A DNA stretch of 64,000 nucleotides from Lachnospiraceae bacterium (GTDB lineage: Bacteria > Bacillota > Clostridia > Lachnospirales > Lachnospiraceae): positions 124,001-188,000 of the forward strand of contig CAJTFX010000004.1 of NCBI GenBank assembly GCA_910575555.1, in the 5' to 3' direction. Shown piece by piece: positions 34,635 through 42,866 of the stretch. The position numbers and the translations under genes were made by a program. Each line of letters starts with the position of its first letter. Within the stretch, counting starts at the first letter, position 1. The notes beneath the pieces are model-generated. The model searched no databases. It worked only from the letters and a program-made list of their open reading frames with translations, and was not told the origin of the DNA.

Positions 34635-36008
34635 TCACTTATTTTTGCTGCCTGACAGAAATGAAGCCAGTTTTTTCCGTATAACAAAATAACAGATCAA
34701 ATGCACGGACGCCGTCAACGTCCAGGACACCGGATAGGAAAGATACAGGCTGAGCAGGCTCTTTTGCTCCTGAAACACTGTAAAAATCCACAGTATCCGG
34801 AAACCGCAGGCTCCCAGTAAAGACACAATCATAGGCATTACCGCATAGCCCAGGCCCCGCAGCTCCCCCACTAACACATCCATAATGCCGCAGAGGCAAT
34901 AGGTGGTGCAGATAACAGACAACCGCAGCATCCCCACCTCAATTACTTTGGGATCAGAAGAATAAATTCCCAAAAGCTGAGGCCCGAGCAGATAAGCCGT
35001 CCACCCCATGGAAAGCCCCACGCAGGTTACCATTCCAAGGCACTCTATCAGCACTTTTCCAATCCGTTTCCACTTCCCTGCCCCGAAATTCTGACTGGTA
35101 AAGCTGAGGGCTGTCTGATGGCAGGCATTCATGGCCATATAAATAAAGCCTTCAATGTTGGACGCCGCGGTATTTCCCGCCATTGCCACAGAACCGAAGG
35201 AATTGACGGAGGACTGAATCAGCACATTGGACAAAGAAAAGACGGTGCCCTGAAGTCCCGCCGGAAGTCCAATCCGTATAATCTGAATGACCTTGTCTTT
35301 TTTCAGCGCAAGGTTCTTCCATTCCACCCGGCAGCCTCCTTCCATTCCCATCATACAGCGGAAAATTAATCCTGCAGACACAATCTGGGAAATTACCGTC
35401 GCCAGGGCCACGCCTGCCACGCCCAGATGAAATCCTATCACAAAAACCAGATTCAGCAGAATATTGATGATTCCCGCCGCAAACAGATAATACAGGGGTC
35501 TCTGGGTATCTCCCACCGCCCGCAGGATGGAGCTGCCGAAGTTATACAATAAAATCACAGGCATTCCCGCAAAATAAATCCGGATATACAATACCGCCTG
35601 ATTCAGCACATCCGCCGGCGTCCCCATCATTACAAGGATCTGAGGCGCCACAAGCATTCCAAAAATCATCAGCCCCAGGCCGCAGACCACGCTCAAAACC
35701 ATTGCGCTGTGCACCGTTTCACTGATATCTTTTTCTTTTCCGGCGCCGTAAAATCTGGCCACCAGCACATTGGCTCCTACCGAAAATCCGATAAACAGAT
35801 TGGTCAGAAGATTAATCAGCGACGCATTGGCCCCCACGGCCGCCAATGCCGTTCTTCCTGCAAATCTTCCCACCACCACCATGTCTGCCGCATTAAATAA
35901 TAACTGCAGAATACTGGAAATCATCAGCGGAATGGAAAACAGCAGGATTTTTGAAAACAGCGGGCCGCTGCACATGTCAATTTCATAAGATTTTCTTCTC
36001 ATTTTCAT
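34635..36008 (-). CDS. MATE-family efflux transporter
   Basis: A 457-aa twelve-helix MATE exporter coupling Na+ or H+ entry to drug or metabolite export. Characteristic segments: SIPLMISSILQLLFNAADMV, VGRFAGRTALAAVGA, LINLLTNLFIGFSVGANVLV and the second repeat starting IRIGLPAGLQGTVFSLSNVL. ATG at 36008 has AAAGGA 5 nt upstream; the open frame extends 33 codons further without a better site. It stands between pepF and the end of the spoIIIA operon. The substrate cannot be read from sequence. Confidence 0.92.
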   Translation of the reverse strand: MKMRRKSYEIDMCSGPLFSKILLFSIPLMISSILQLLFNAADMVVVGRFAGRTALAAVGANASLINLLTNLFIGFSVGANVLVARFYGAGKEKDISETVHSAMVLSVVCGLGLMIFGMLVAPQILVMMGTPADVLNQAVLYIRIYFAGMPVILLYNFGSSILRAVGDTQRPLYYLFAAGIINILLNLVFVIGFHLGVAGVALATVISQIVSAGLIFRCMMGMEGGCRVEWKNLALKKDKVIQIIRIGLPAGLQGTVFSLSNVLIQSSVNSFGSVAMAGNTAASNIEGFIYMAMNACHQTALSFTSQNFGAGKWKRIGKVLIECLGMVTCVGLSMGWTAYLLGPQLLGIYSSDPKVIEVGMLRLSVICTTYCLCGIMDVLVGELRGLGYAVMPMIVSLLGACGFRILWIFTVFQEQKSLLSLYLSYPVSWTLTASVHLICYFVIRKKLASFLSGSKNK

Positions 36009-36118
36009 TCGTATCCTTTCCATTGCTCTCCCCAAAGAAGCCGGCCTTTCAGGCCCAGAGCTTCGGACTATTTCACAAAGTATACCACAGCCCCGTGCCG
36101 AGTTCAAGAACGATAAAA

Positions 36119-36142
36119 CAGAGAGCCGTTTTCCGGCTCCCT
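36119..36142 (-). terminator. Terminator of the spoIIIA operon
   Basis: Minus strand GAGCCG-GAAAA-CGGCTC extended by partial pairing, then TCTGTTTTATC. It lies 10 nt beyond the spoIIIAH stop. Confidence 0.7.
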
Positions 36143-36151
36143 GCGATATTT

Positions 36152-36955
36152 CTATTCCTGAGGCACATCCTCCTCCGGCGCGCTTTCACTGCCTGTTGCA
36201 TCTGTTCCTTCTGCCGGCGCTTCCCCGGAATTGGCCTCAGGCGTTTCTGTGCTTTCCCCGGAGGAATTCTGAATGGGGGTAATAATAATATTTTCCGCCT
36301 GCACGTTGGTTTTGCGTTTTACAATATCCTCCACCTGCGCCCGCTTTGCATCTGTAACCTCTCCCATATTCAGAACCACGTCTGCATTGCCGTCTGTAAT
36401 GCTTACCACCACATCCGTAAATCCTTTCGCTTCTAACAGCATCTCAGCAGCCGCTTCCCGCTCTGCAATGTCTGTCATGGCGATCATGGCGTTGATGGCG
36501 TCCTGCTTCTGCTCTTCTCCAATGCCGGTATTGTTGATAATCTCCAGCAAAGACGCTTTATTCTGGGAACGGACCTGCTCCCGGTTCAGCTTCACTTCCG
36601 ATGCAAAATCAACGCTGTTTACATTGGTGCTGGTCAAAACGGCTTCTCCCGGATTGTCTACCCCTTCTCCCTGTCCGTTGGCCTTTGCAATCTCTTCTCC
36701 CGTTTTAATCCCCAGGTCTGCGTCCTGAGCCTCTGCAGCCGTTTCCTCACTGGCTTCTGTGTCTGTGAAAATATCCTCTGCGCTGTACATGTCTTCGTCG
36801 GATATTTCATATGTACTTTCATTGGTGTCTGCGCTGGCCTCCTTGGCCAGATCGCTGTCGCTCTGGCTTCCGGTGTACTGCAGATAGCCTGCCACAGCAA
36901 TCATAAGAGCCAGAGCCGTAATAATAATCTGGTTCTTTTTAAATACTTTCTTCAA
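36152..36955 (-). CDS. spoIIIAH: Stage III sporulation protein AH
   Basis: A 267-aa mother-cell membrane protein. One N-terminal helix (IIITALALMIAVAGYLQYTG) is followed by an acidic, Ser/Glu/Ala-rich linker (about 30-115) and a ring-building domain (about 120-230) with EQVRSQNKASLLEIINNTGI, MIAMTDIAEREAAAEMLLEA and VSITDGNADVVLNMGEV. It pairs with forespore SpoIIQ to form the feeding-tube channel. It is longer than the roughly 218-aa Bacillus protein owing to the linker and a Glu/Pro/Ser tail (about 238-267). Last gene of spoIIIAA-AH. Confidence 0.95.
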   Translation of the reverse strand: MKKVFKKNQIIITALALMIAVAGYLQYTGSQSDSDLAKEASADTNESTYEISDEDMYSAEDIFTDTEASEETAAEAQDADLGIKTGEEIAKANGQGEGVDNPGEAVLTSTNVNSVDFASEVKLNREQVRSQNKASLLEIINNTGIGEEQKQDAINAMIAMTDIAEREAAAEMLLEAKGFTDVVVSITDGNADVVLNMGEVTDAKRAQVEDIVKRKTNVQAENIIITPIQNSSGESTETPEANSGEAPAEGTDATGSESAPEEDVPQE

Positions 36956-36971
36956 AACTTAAGCCCTCCTG

Positions 36972-37553
36972 TCAATTCATCTTAACTACCTTAATTTTAT
37001 GTACTTCCACTGGAAATAATGCCAAAACCGCATCGGAAATATTTTTTACTGTCTTTGCATTTTCACCTCCCTCCGCCACCACCAGAACGCCTTCCACCTG
37101 AGGAGCCGTTTCTTTTGCAATAAAAGGCTGTCCCTGTTCCGTTTCCCTGGAAAACACTGTTTCCTCCTGATACTGGCTTTCGCGGGTATTTCGTTTAATG
37201 GCGCCGTCCTCTTCCGAAACCTCCTGGCTGCTGCGTGTAATATCTTTATCTAAAATCCTCTCCCCGTCATCTTTCAGCGTAATCATCACCTCCACCTTCC
37301 CCACCCCCTCCATTTCCCCTAAAATCTGCTCCAGCTTCCGCTCCAGTTCCCTGCCGTAGCTGATATGGGCTCCTGCGCTCTGTTTTGTTTCTTCCCCGCT
37401 TTCTTTTTCCTGTAGTTTCTGCTCCTTATCTTTGTCCGTATTGACAGGCATTGCGATAACCAGCAGTAAAATGCCCGCCAGCCCTCCGATAAAAAGCTGA
37501 TTTTTCGATATTCCCTTTATTTTCTCCAGGGAAAACCATTCCTTTTTTTTCAT
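36972..37553 (-). CDS. spoIIIAG: Stage III sporulation protein AG
   Basis: A 193-aa membrane protein forming the 30-fold ring of the mother cell-forespore channel. One membrane helix (LFIGGLAGILLLVIAMPVNT) is followed by a ring domain with YGRELERKLEQILGEMEGVG, KVEVMITLKDDGER and GVLVVAEGGENAKTVKNIS. The ATG at 37553 follows GAGGGAATTC; the ATG 12 nt earlier is too close to its AAAGGA. 16 nt before spoIIIAH. Confidence 0.95.
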   Translation of the reverse strand: MKKKEWFSLEKIKGISKNQLFIGGLAGILLLVIAMPVNTDKDKEQKLQEKESGEETKQSAGAHISYGRELERKLEQILGEMEGVGKVEVMITLKDDGERILDKDITRSSQEVSEEDGAIKRNTRESQYQEETVFSRETEQGQPFIAKETAPQVEGVLVVAEGGENAKTVKNISDAVLALFPVEVHKIKVVKMN

Positions 37554-37601
37554 GAATTCCCTCATTCCTTTCCAGATATCAGCACAGAAAACAGATCCTT
37601 C

Positions 37602-38147
37602 TCACTGCACCGAAACTGTAATTCTGTTTTCTTCCAGGCGGTAAAATTCCATCAATTCCTGTTTCAATTCGTCTGCCCCGGGATGCTTTAAGCTGTCATC
37701 CCCCAAAGACACTTTCGGAACCACAATCCCCTCTTTAGAGTCGCTTACCTCCAGAACTATGGATTCCACCTGATAATCCTCTGACAGACGAGCCTCTGTT
37801 TTAAGCGGATTCAGTCCCTTTCCCTGGGCAATCCTTTCGATATCCATTTCAATTGCCCGTTCATATTCCTGCAGATACGCTTTTTTCTGGGTCTGCTCCA
37901 GATGGGCAGTATCCAGCTTGATATTGTCAAGCTCCTGGAAAAAACCGGCCTGGCTGATTTTCTGCATCAGAACCTCTTCCTGTCCCAGCACAGACAGCAC
38001 CGGCGTGGCCACCAGTATCATCAGCAGCATTCCTGAAAAAAATCTGACGTATTTCCGGTAACTGTCTTTGGGCAGCAGATGGATGATGATATTCATAAAA
38101 ATATAAAAGCACACGATATTTTTTACCCAGGTATAGACCAGTTCCAT
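37602..38147 (-). CDS. spoIIIAF: Stage III sporulation protein AF
   Basis: A 181-aa protein with two N-terminal helices (WVKNIVCFYIFMNIIIHLL and the VRFFSGMLLMILVATPVLSV segment) and a C-terminal extracytoplasmic domain with ESIVLEVSDSKEGIVVPKV. Typical SpoIIIAF opening is a membrane pair separated by PKDSYRKYVRF. The ATG follows AAAGGGGAAATGAA. It belongs to the SpoIIIA-SpoIIQ complex needed for SigG activity. Confidence 0.94.
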   Translation of the reverse strand: MELVYTWVKNIVCFYIFMNIIIHLLPKDSYRKYVRFFSGMLLMILVATPVLSVLGQEEVLMQKISQAGFFQELDNIKLDTAHLEQTQKKAYLQEYERAIEMDIERIAQGKGLNPLKTEARLSEDYQVESIVLEVSDSKEGIVVPKVSLGDDSLKHPGADELKQELMEFYRLEENRITVSVQ

Positions 38148-38163
38148 TTCATTTCCCCTTTCG

Positions 38164-39438
38164 TCATAAGTGAAATGTAGTAGCCGCCGTCACCATGGCG
38201 ATGGTTACCAGAAACATCACCGCAGTGGTCACCACCACTTTTCCCATCATTCTTCCGCTTTCTCCCGCGCTGCTGATGCAGCCAATCATCCGTTTGTCTG
38301 AAATAGGCTGAATCACCGCCGCCAGTATTTTATAGAGAAAGGTCATAACGCCGACTTTAATCAGCGGTTCTGCACACAAGGCCAAAATCGCCAAAATCGC
38401 CGCAAGGCCAATGCCGTTTTTAATGATAATCCCGGAGCCCACCATAATCTCTGTTACAGCATTAATGGACGTCCCAAGCCCCGGCAGCATCCCCGCCGTC
38501 TTGGAAATCAGACCTGTTTTAAAGGTGTCAATCACAGGTGTCAGCAGGTTCTGCACCACATTGATGCCGATGACAATGGTAAACAAAAATTTCAGCGCCC
38601 AGGCAACGCCGGATTTCAGCAGCTCCGTCATTTTCGACAGCAGCTCTTCCTCCGTGAGATAATTCATAAGCTCCAATGCCATATAAATCTGCACAGCCGG
38701 AAGAATCATGTATTTCAATGCCCATTCCATTCCATAAATCAAAAGAAACGTCATATCATAAAATCCTGCCGCCGTGGTGATCTGACCGGAAAATGCCATG
38801 CTCATGGTAAAGGTTGGGATCAGCACCTTCAGAAATACCATCATCTCCTCCAATACCTCTGCTGACACATCCCGAAGAATAAAAAAGGATTTCATCAAAA
38901 GCACCAACAGCAGCATGTACACCAGATAAAAACTGATTTCCGTCACCGCCGGATTTTCAAATACATCTGCAAAATTATACAAAATGGCAAACACCATGCA
39001 CAGCAGCACAATCTGCACCAGGGTTTTCCGAAAAGCGGTAATTTCCCCGAATACCATACGGCAGACTTCCTGTATCAGCCATCCCTTGTCAATTTCTTCT
39101 CCTGCAATCAGACGCTCCACCAGCTCTCTGAAATGAAGCTCCTTTGTGCTCTCCTGCTCCCCCAGTATTTTGTCAATATCAGAAAAATCCAGTTCTGCCA
39201 GATAAGACTCCACCGTTTCGCTGCTGTCAGGGAAGATTCCTTCTGACTTTTCAGTATGCTCCGGCATTTCTGAGCCTGCCGCTTCCTCTGGAATTTCCTG
39301 ATTCCCGGGCTCCGCCCCATAGATTGTTCCTGTCAGAAGAACCAGGCCTGCCGCCGCCCCCAATGCACACATCCATACCCTTCGCACTGCCGCCTCCTTC
39401 TGCGGAATCCGTATCCATCCTCTTTTCAACCTGCCCAC
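38164..39438 (-). CDS. spoIIIAE: Stage III sporulation protein AE
   Basis: A 424-aa polytopic membrane protein, the largest SpoIIIA permease-like component. A signal-like helix (about 20-41) precedes an acidic linker and about eight further helices in the C-terminal two-thirds. Recognisable stretches are TFTMSMAFSGQITTAAGFYD, TPVIDTFKTGLISKTAGMLP and PISDKRMIGCISSAGES. The start is a GTG immediately after the spoIIIAD TGA; no good ribosome binding site precedes it, so translation may rely on coupling. Confidence 0.94.
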   Translation of the reverse strand: MGRLKRGWIRIPQKEAAVRRVWMCALGAAAGLVLLTGTIYGAEPGNQEIPEEAAGSEMPEHTEKSEGIFPDSSETVESYLAELDFSDIDKILGEQESTKELHFRELVERLIAGEEIDKGWLIQEVCRMVFGEITAFRKTLVQIVLLCMVFAILYNFADVFENPAVTEISFYLVYMLLLVLLMKSFFILRDVSAEVLEEMMVFLKVLIPTFTMSMAFSGQITTAAGFYDMTFLLIYGMEWALKYMILPAVQIYMALELMNYLTEEELLSKMTELLKSGVAWALKFLFTIVIGINVVQNLLTPVIDTFKTGLISKTAGMLPGLGTSINAVTEIMVGSGIIIKNGIGLAAILAILALCAEPLIKVGVMTFLYKILAAVIQPISDKRMIGCISSAGESGRMMGKVVVTTAVMFLVTIAMVTAATTFHL

Positions 39439-39439
39439 C

Positions 39440-39826
39440 TCAACTTAAGAACTCTCCTATGGTTTCCAACAGCACCAGAAGCACCGGCATGCTGATCACC
39501 AGAATCGACAGCTTTCCAAACATCTCAATCTGGCCCGCCACCGCCTGATAACCTGCATCCTTACAGAGATTGGAAGAAAATTCCGCCACATAGGTAATCC
39601 CAATCATTTTAATCAGAATGGCAATGTATCCGGTGTCCAGCCTGACATACTCCTGCATCCTGTTTATCACCGACAGCACCAGTTCAAGCTTGGACATAAT
39701 AAAATAAAAAATACACAGAGACACCCCCAGGGTGACGAACAGCTCATATTCTTTTTTTTGATCCTTCAGCAGAATCCCAAGCAGCATTCCCGCAATGCCC
39801 AGAACTGCAATTTTTAAAATATCCAT
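39440..39826 (-). CDS. spoIIIAD: Stage III sporulation protein AD
   Basis: A 128-aa membrane protein with about four helices. MDILKIAVLGIAGMLLGILL, IGITYVAEFSSNLCKDAGYQ and VAGQIEMFGKLSILVISMPV are characteristic of SpoIIIAD/AC-type proteins. It starts 28 nt after spoIIIAC and runs 1 nt short of spoIIIAE. Confidence 0.94.
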   Translation of the reverse strand: MDILKIAVLGIAGMLLGILLKDQKKEYELFVTLGVSLCIFYFIMSKLELVLSVINRMQEYVRLDTGYIAILIKMIGITYVAEFSSNLCKDAGYQAVAGQIEMFGKLSILVISMPVLLVLLETIGEFLS

Positions 39827-39854
39827 TCCCGACTCTCCATGGTTCTCAGATTAA

Positions 39855-40049
39855 TTACAAGGCAAACAGATTCCGCATCGTCTCAAACAATTCATAGATA
39901 TAAGGCACAATCCAAAACAGTACAATCAAAAGTCCTGCCAGACTGGTGAGAAAGGCATGCTCCTCCCGCCCGCTGTGTTTTAAGACCTGACTTAACACGG
40001 TAACCAGTATCCCCACTGCCGCAATTTTAAAAATCAAACTTATACTCAT
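39855..40049 (-). CDS. spoIIIAC: Stage III sporulation protein AC
   Basis: A 64-aa two-helix membrane protein, the normal size for SpoIIIAC. It reads MSISLIFKIAAVGILVTVLS, then the polar loop QVLKHSGREEHAF and a second helix. ATG at 40049 is set by GGAGGAAGCT; a longer open frame upstream overlaps spoIIIAB and is not used. Confidence 0.94.
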   Translation of the reverse strand: MSISLIFKIAAVGILVTVLSQVLKHSGREEHAFLTSLAGLLIVLFWIVPYIYELFETMRNLFAL

Positions 40050-40072
40050 AGCTTCCTCCGTACATCCCCCCG

Positions 40073-40588
40073 CTAAATCAGCAGAATTACCAGAAACAAA
40101 CCGCACATCAGGCTTAAGGTGCGGGCCACTTTCTGCCTGTCCTTCAATTCCTTCTGGGCCCTTTTAAGAAATACCTCCGCCTGCTCCATATACAGTTCCA
40201 GATTCTTTAACTGCATCTTAACATCCAGATATCCGAAATTCTCTCCTGCCCGTTTCAACAGCCCCTGCTCTTCCCTGGTAAAATAAAATTTCTCTGCTTC
40301 CTCCTCCACCAGACCGCCCCAGAATTCCCCAATGCTCCCCTCATGTTTCTCCAACCCTTCAGCCGCCCGTTTTAAAAAATCAGAAAAGGGCTCTTTCCCC
40401 TGAGAAGCCATCTGCAAAAAAGCCTCCCTCAAAGGCGTTCTGGCATAAGAAATTTCCCCCTGCAGCATCAGAAACATTTCTTTCATGGCAATCAATTGTT
40501 CCACATGCTCTTTTTGCTCCTCATTGACCTTCCATCCATACAGGATGGACGCGGTAAGAATCAAAAGGCTTCCCAAAAGCTTCAGCAT
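40073..40588 (-). CDS. spoIIIAB: Stage III sporulation protein AB
   Basis: A 171-aa protein with an N-terminal helix (LKLLGSLLILTASILYGW) and a C-terminal helix (TLSLMCGLFLVILLI) flanking a helical domain; EQLIAMKEMFLMLQGEISYA matches the SpoIIIAB core. The start overlaps the spoIIIAA stop by 7 nt, so translation is coupled. It resembles GspF-like components of secretion systems. Confidence 0.94.
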   Translation of the reverse strand: MLKLLGSLLILTASILYGWKVNEEQKEHVEQLIAMKEMFLMLQGEISYARTPLREAFLQMASQGKEPFSDFLKRAAEGLEKHEGSIGEFWGGLVEEEAEKFYFTREEQGLLKRAGENFGYLDVKMQLKNLELYMEQAEVFLKRAQKELKDRQKVARTLSLMCGLFLVILLI

Positions 40589-41538
40589 AATTTCTGCAGT
40601 TTTCCGTCATATACAGAAAACCTTCTCTCCCCTTTCTCTCCCATACTCAGCAGCACAAACCGTTCAAAATACTCCCGTTTGAGCCATCTTTTCAAGTACA
40701 TTTTTTCTCCCATCTCTTCCACGCGTTCTGCGTGCATCGTTCCGAGAATCCGGCAGCCGCAGTGAAGCGCCTCTTCCACTGCCATGCAGTCTTTTTTGCC
40801 GCCCAGTTCGTCCACGGCGATAATCTGAGGCGACATGCTCCGCAGCAGCAGCCGCATGCCCTCCGCCTTGGGGCAGGCGTCTAATACGTCTGTCCGGCAG
40901 CCCAGGTCATTTTGGGGAATCCCGAAAAAACTGGCTGCCACCTCTCCCCGCTCGTCCACCAGGCCGATTTTCTCTCCAGGCGTCCGGGCGGTTCCCTCCG
41001 ACAGCAGGCGGATGCAGTCCCGCAGCATGGTGGTTTTCCCCACTCCGGGCGGAGAAAGGATTAAGGTATTATAAATGCTCCCCTGCCGGCACAGCCACGG
41101 AAGAAGCGCTCTGGCGCAGTCTTTCTTCTGTCTTGCCACCCGGATATTCAGACTGGAAATGTTGCGGATTGCCGTAATTTTTCCCTGCCGGCAGACCGTT
41201 TTTCCCGCCACTCCAATCCGGTGTCCGCCCTGAATGGTGAAAAAACCATTGCGGATTTCTTCTTCCAAAGCATACATCGAGTACTGGCTCATTCTGGCTA
41301 AGGTTTCCTTCATATCCTGCTCCGTCCAGAGATAGGCAGTCCCAGGAGATTTGGAAAAAAACTCTTTCTCTATGAGCCCGGAGCCTTCACGGCTCCAGAA
41401 CCATTCGGTTCCCCGGCCTGATACCATCACAGGCTGTCCTGTCCGCAGCCTGAATTCCTCCGGCTCCCTGTTTTCTTCAAAACTGTTCCGGCAGAGCTCC
41501 CTTAAGGCCCCCGGAAATACCCGGATAATTTCTTCCAT
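40582..41538 (-). CDS. spoIIIAA: Stage III sporulation protein AA (ATPase)
   Basis: A 318-aa ATPase thought to power the SpoIIIA channel. Walker A is SPPGVGKTTMLRD; IGLVDERGEVAASF and the RSMSPQIIAVDELGGKKD Walker B region follow. MSQYSMYALEEEIRNGFFT and GGHRIGVAGK lie before the P-loop as in other SpoIIIAA. ATG at 41538 is supported by AAAGGAGGGCGC; 19 upstream codons are open but unsupported. First gene of the eight-gene operon, with a SigE-type promoter 115 nt upstream. Confidence 0.96.
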   Translation of the reverse strand: MEEIIRVFPGALRELCRNSFEENREPEEFRLRTGQPVMVSGRGTEWFWSREGSGLIEKEFFSKSPGTAYLWTEQDMKETLARMSQYSMYALEEEIRNGFFTIQGGHRIGVAGKTVCRQGKITAIRNISSLNIRVARQKKDCARALLPWLCRQGSIYNTLILSPPGVGKTTMLRDCIRLLSEGTARTPGEKIGLVDERGEVAASFFGIPQNDLGCRTDVLDACPKAEGMRLLLRSMSPQIIAVDELGGKKDCMAVEEALHCGCRILGTMHAERVEEMGEKMYLKRWLKREYFERFVLLSMGEKGERRFSVYDGKLQKLC

Positions 41539-41652
41539 GCGCCCTCCTTTCTGCGGCGGCAATCCAGAGCCCTTTCCTGCCGCGTCCTGCCGCAATTATT
41601 CCGATCCCTTCGCCGCTGCTTCCTGTTGTCCATCTTTTTGTACCTGATTCCA

Positions 41653-41681
41653 TATATATGTACATGCCCGGAAGAATATTC
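41653..41681 (-). promoter_or_regulatory. Candidate SigE promoter of spoIIIA
   Basis: Minus strand GAATATT (41681-41675), 14-nt spacer, CATATATA (41660-41653), matching the SigE pattern kmATATT-N14-CATACAnT. It is the right place for the mother-cell-expressed spoIIIA operon, leaving a leader of about 110 nt. Confidence 0.6.
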
Positions 41682-41690
41682 CTTATAACT

Positions 41691-41751
41691 AAAAAAGCTC
41701 CTTTCCGGTAAGAAACCACTGGAGCCTGCCTCTTACTGGAAAGGAGTTTTT
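41691..41751. terminator. Bidirectional terminator between the HEPN gene and spoIIIA
   Basis: Arms around CTCCTTTCC/GGAAAGGAG extended to AAAAAGCTCCTTTCCgGTAAGA on the left and its complement on the right, with T-runs on both strands. On the minus strand it ends the two-gene AT-rich module before the spoIIIA promoter. Confidence 0.85.
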
Positions 41752-41780
41752 ATTATTCTTTAAAAAACGATCCTAAAGCA

Positions 41781-41795
41781 TTTTTCAAACACGCT
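41781..41795. repeat. Half copy of the palindromic element at 50528-50589
   Basis: TTTTTCAAACACGCT is identical to 50572-50586. No second arm is seen here. It lies between the terminator and the end of the HEPN gene. Confidence 0.45.
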
Positions 41796-41821
41796 GTAGG
41801 AACTGTTAAAAATAAACACGA

Positions 41822-42865
41822 TCAAATCTTTCCCCGATATTTCCTATATAAATATTCAATCACACTAAGATTAAACTGCAACAAAATATTCCATTCTTTC
41901 TCTTTCAAATCTAATGGTGAATGCACTGCCCTGTAGTGTGCAATCGGATTTCGTATTTCTTTATAATACCATTTTGCCACTCCCATTCCCTTCACCTGTT
42001 TATATGAATTTTTCACATTTTCTATTGCAGTTGTATCAATATTTTTGAAAATCTCTTGTATTGCTGTTTCTTCATTCGGCCGCCAAGAAATCTTTTCTTC
42101 GATTTCCTTTGCTACGGCAAGTAAGGTTAATTCCGTTCCCAATACATCATAAAAAGCCTCTAATCTGATAACAGAAAATAAACGTTCTATACATCTGTAT
42201 GTTTCTAAAAAACTATGATTCCATTGATTCGCCAGCATAGACATGACAATATTATGATATGGAATTTTATCATTCCCGCTGAATATGATATCTTCAAATA
42301 AATCCAAGGTCTTTTTATCCCATCGTCCAATTTTTTCTCTTTCCAATTTTAAAAAATGATATGCATACACATCATAAACATCATTTTTAATCAAACTGCT
42401 CTCTTCCACAATCTCATACGCACTTACATTTTCAAAAACTTCCTGCAAATCTTCCAACTGATGCCCATGGTAATTTTCATCCTCTGGCTGGCATAATATT
42501 TCATTGTAAATTCTCATGGGCGGTATGGCATAATTAACATTGCCTTGCAAATTACAAATAGCATAAACAAAAATTGCCAAATCAACATTCACATTCAACA
42601 ACACAGAACCATCATGCTCCGATGTCTGCTCTCCCACAACAATCAGCATATCTCTATTCCTATAACTGACAATCGCAAATTTTGCATTCGGAATAAATTT
42701 CTGCACATTTATCTCCCTAATTGTATCTAATGTCTCTTTATCTTCCTTCTGAAAATCAATATAACATTTATCCAAATTATATTTATAGAAAGAATTTGCA
42801 GAATCAACATAAGCGGCTAATTTAGCAAAAATGCTTTTGCTGCTTTTCGACCTGTTTATCCCCAC
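41822..42865 (-). CDS. Putative HEPN-domain protein of an accessory two-gene module
   Basis: A 347-aa cytoplasmic protein that I do not recognise as a named family. The C-terminal helical third contains EIRNPIAHYR, an Rx4H motif (Arg305, Asn306, His310) characteristic of HEPN ribonuclease domains. A helix with CIERLFSVIRL at about 225-235 would be the first HEPN helix. The N-terminal part is mixed alpha/beta without a clear motif. The start is GTG with GGAGGG 9 nt upstream, 1 nt after the stop of the partner gene, so translation is coupled. Base composition is low in G+C compared with spoIIIA (19 of 60 bases at 42121-42180 against 34 of 60 at 41041-41100), suggesting transfer. RNase activity is inferred only from the motif. 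Confidence 0.7.
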   Translation of the reverse strand: MGINRSKSSKSIFAKLAAYVDSANSFYKYNLDKCYIDFQKEDKETLDTIREINVQKFIPNAKFAIVSYRNRDMLIVVGEQTSEHDGSVLLNVNVDLAIFVYAICNLQGNVNYAIPPMRIYNEILCQPEDENYHGHQLEDLQEVFENVSAYEIVEESSLIKNDVYDVYAYHFLKLEREKIGRWDKKTLDLFEDIIFSGNDKIPYHNIVMSMLANQWNHSFLETYRCIERLFSVIRLEAFYDVLGTELTLLAVAKEIEEKISWRPNEETAIQEIFKNIDTTAIENVKNSYKQVKGMGVAKWYYKEIRNPIAHYRAVHSPLDLKEKEWNILLQFNLSVIEYLYRKYRGKI

Positions 42866-42866
42866 T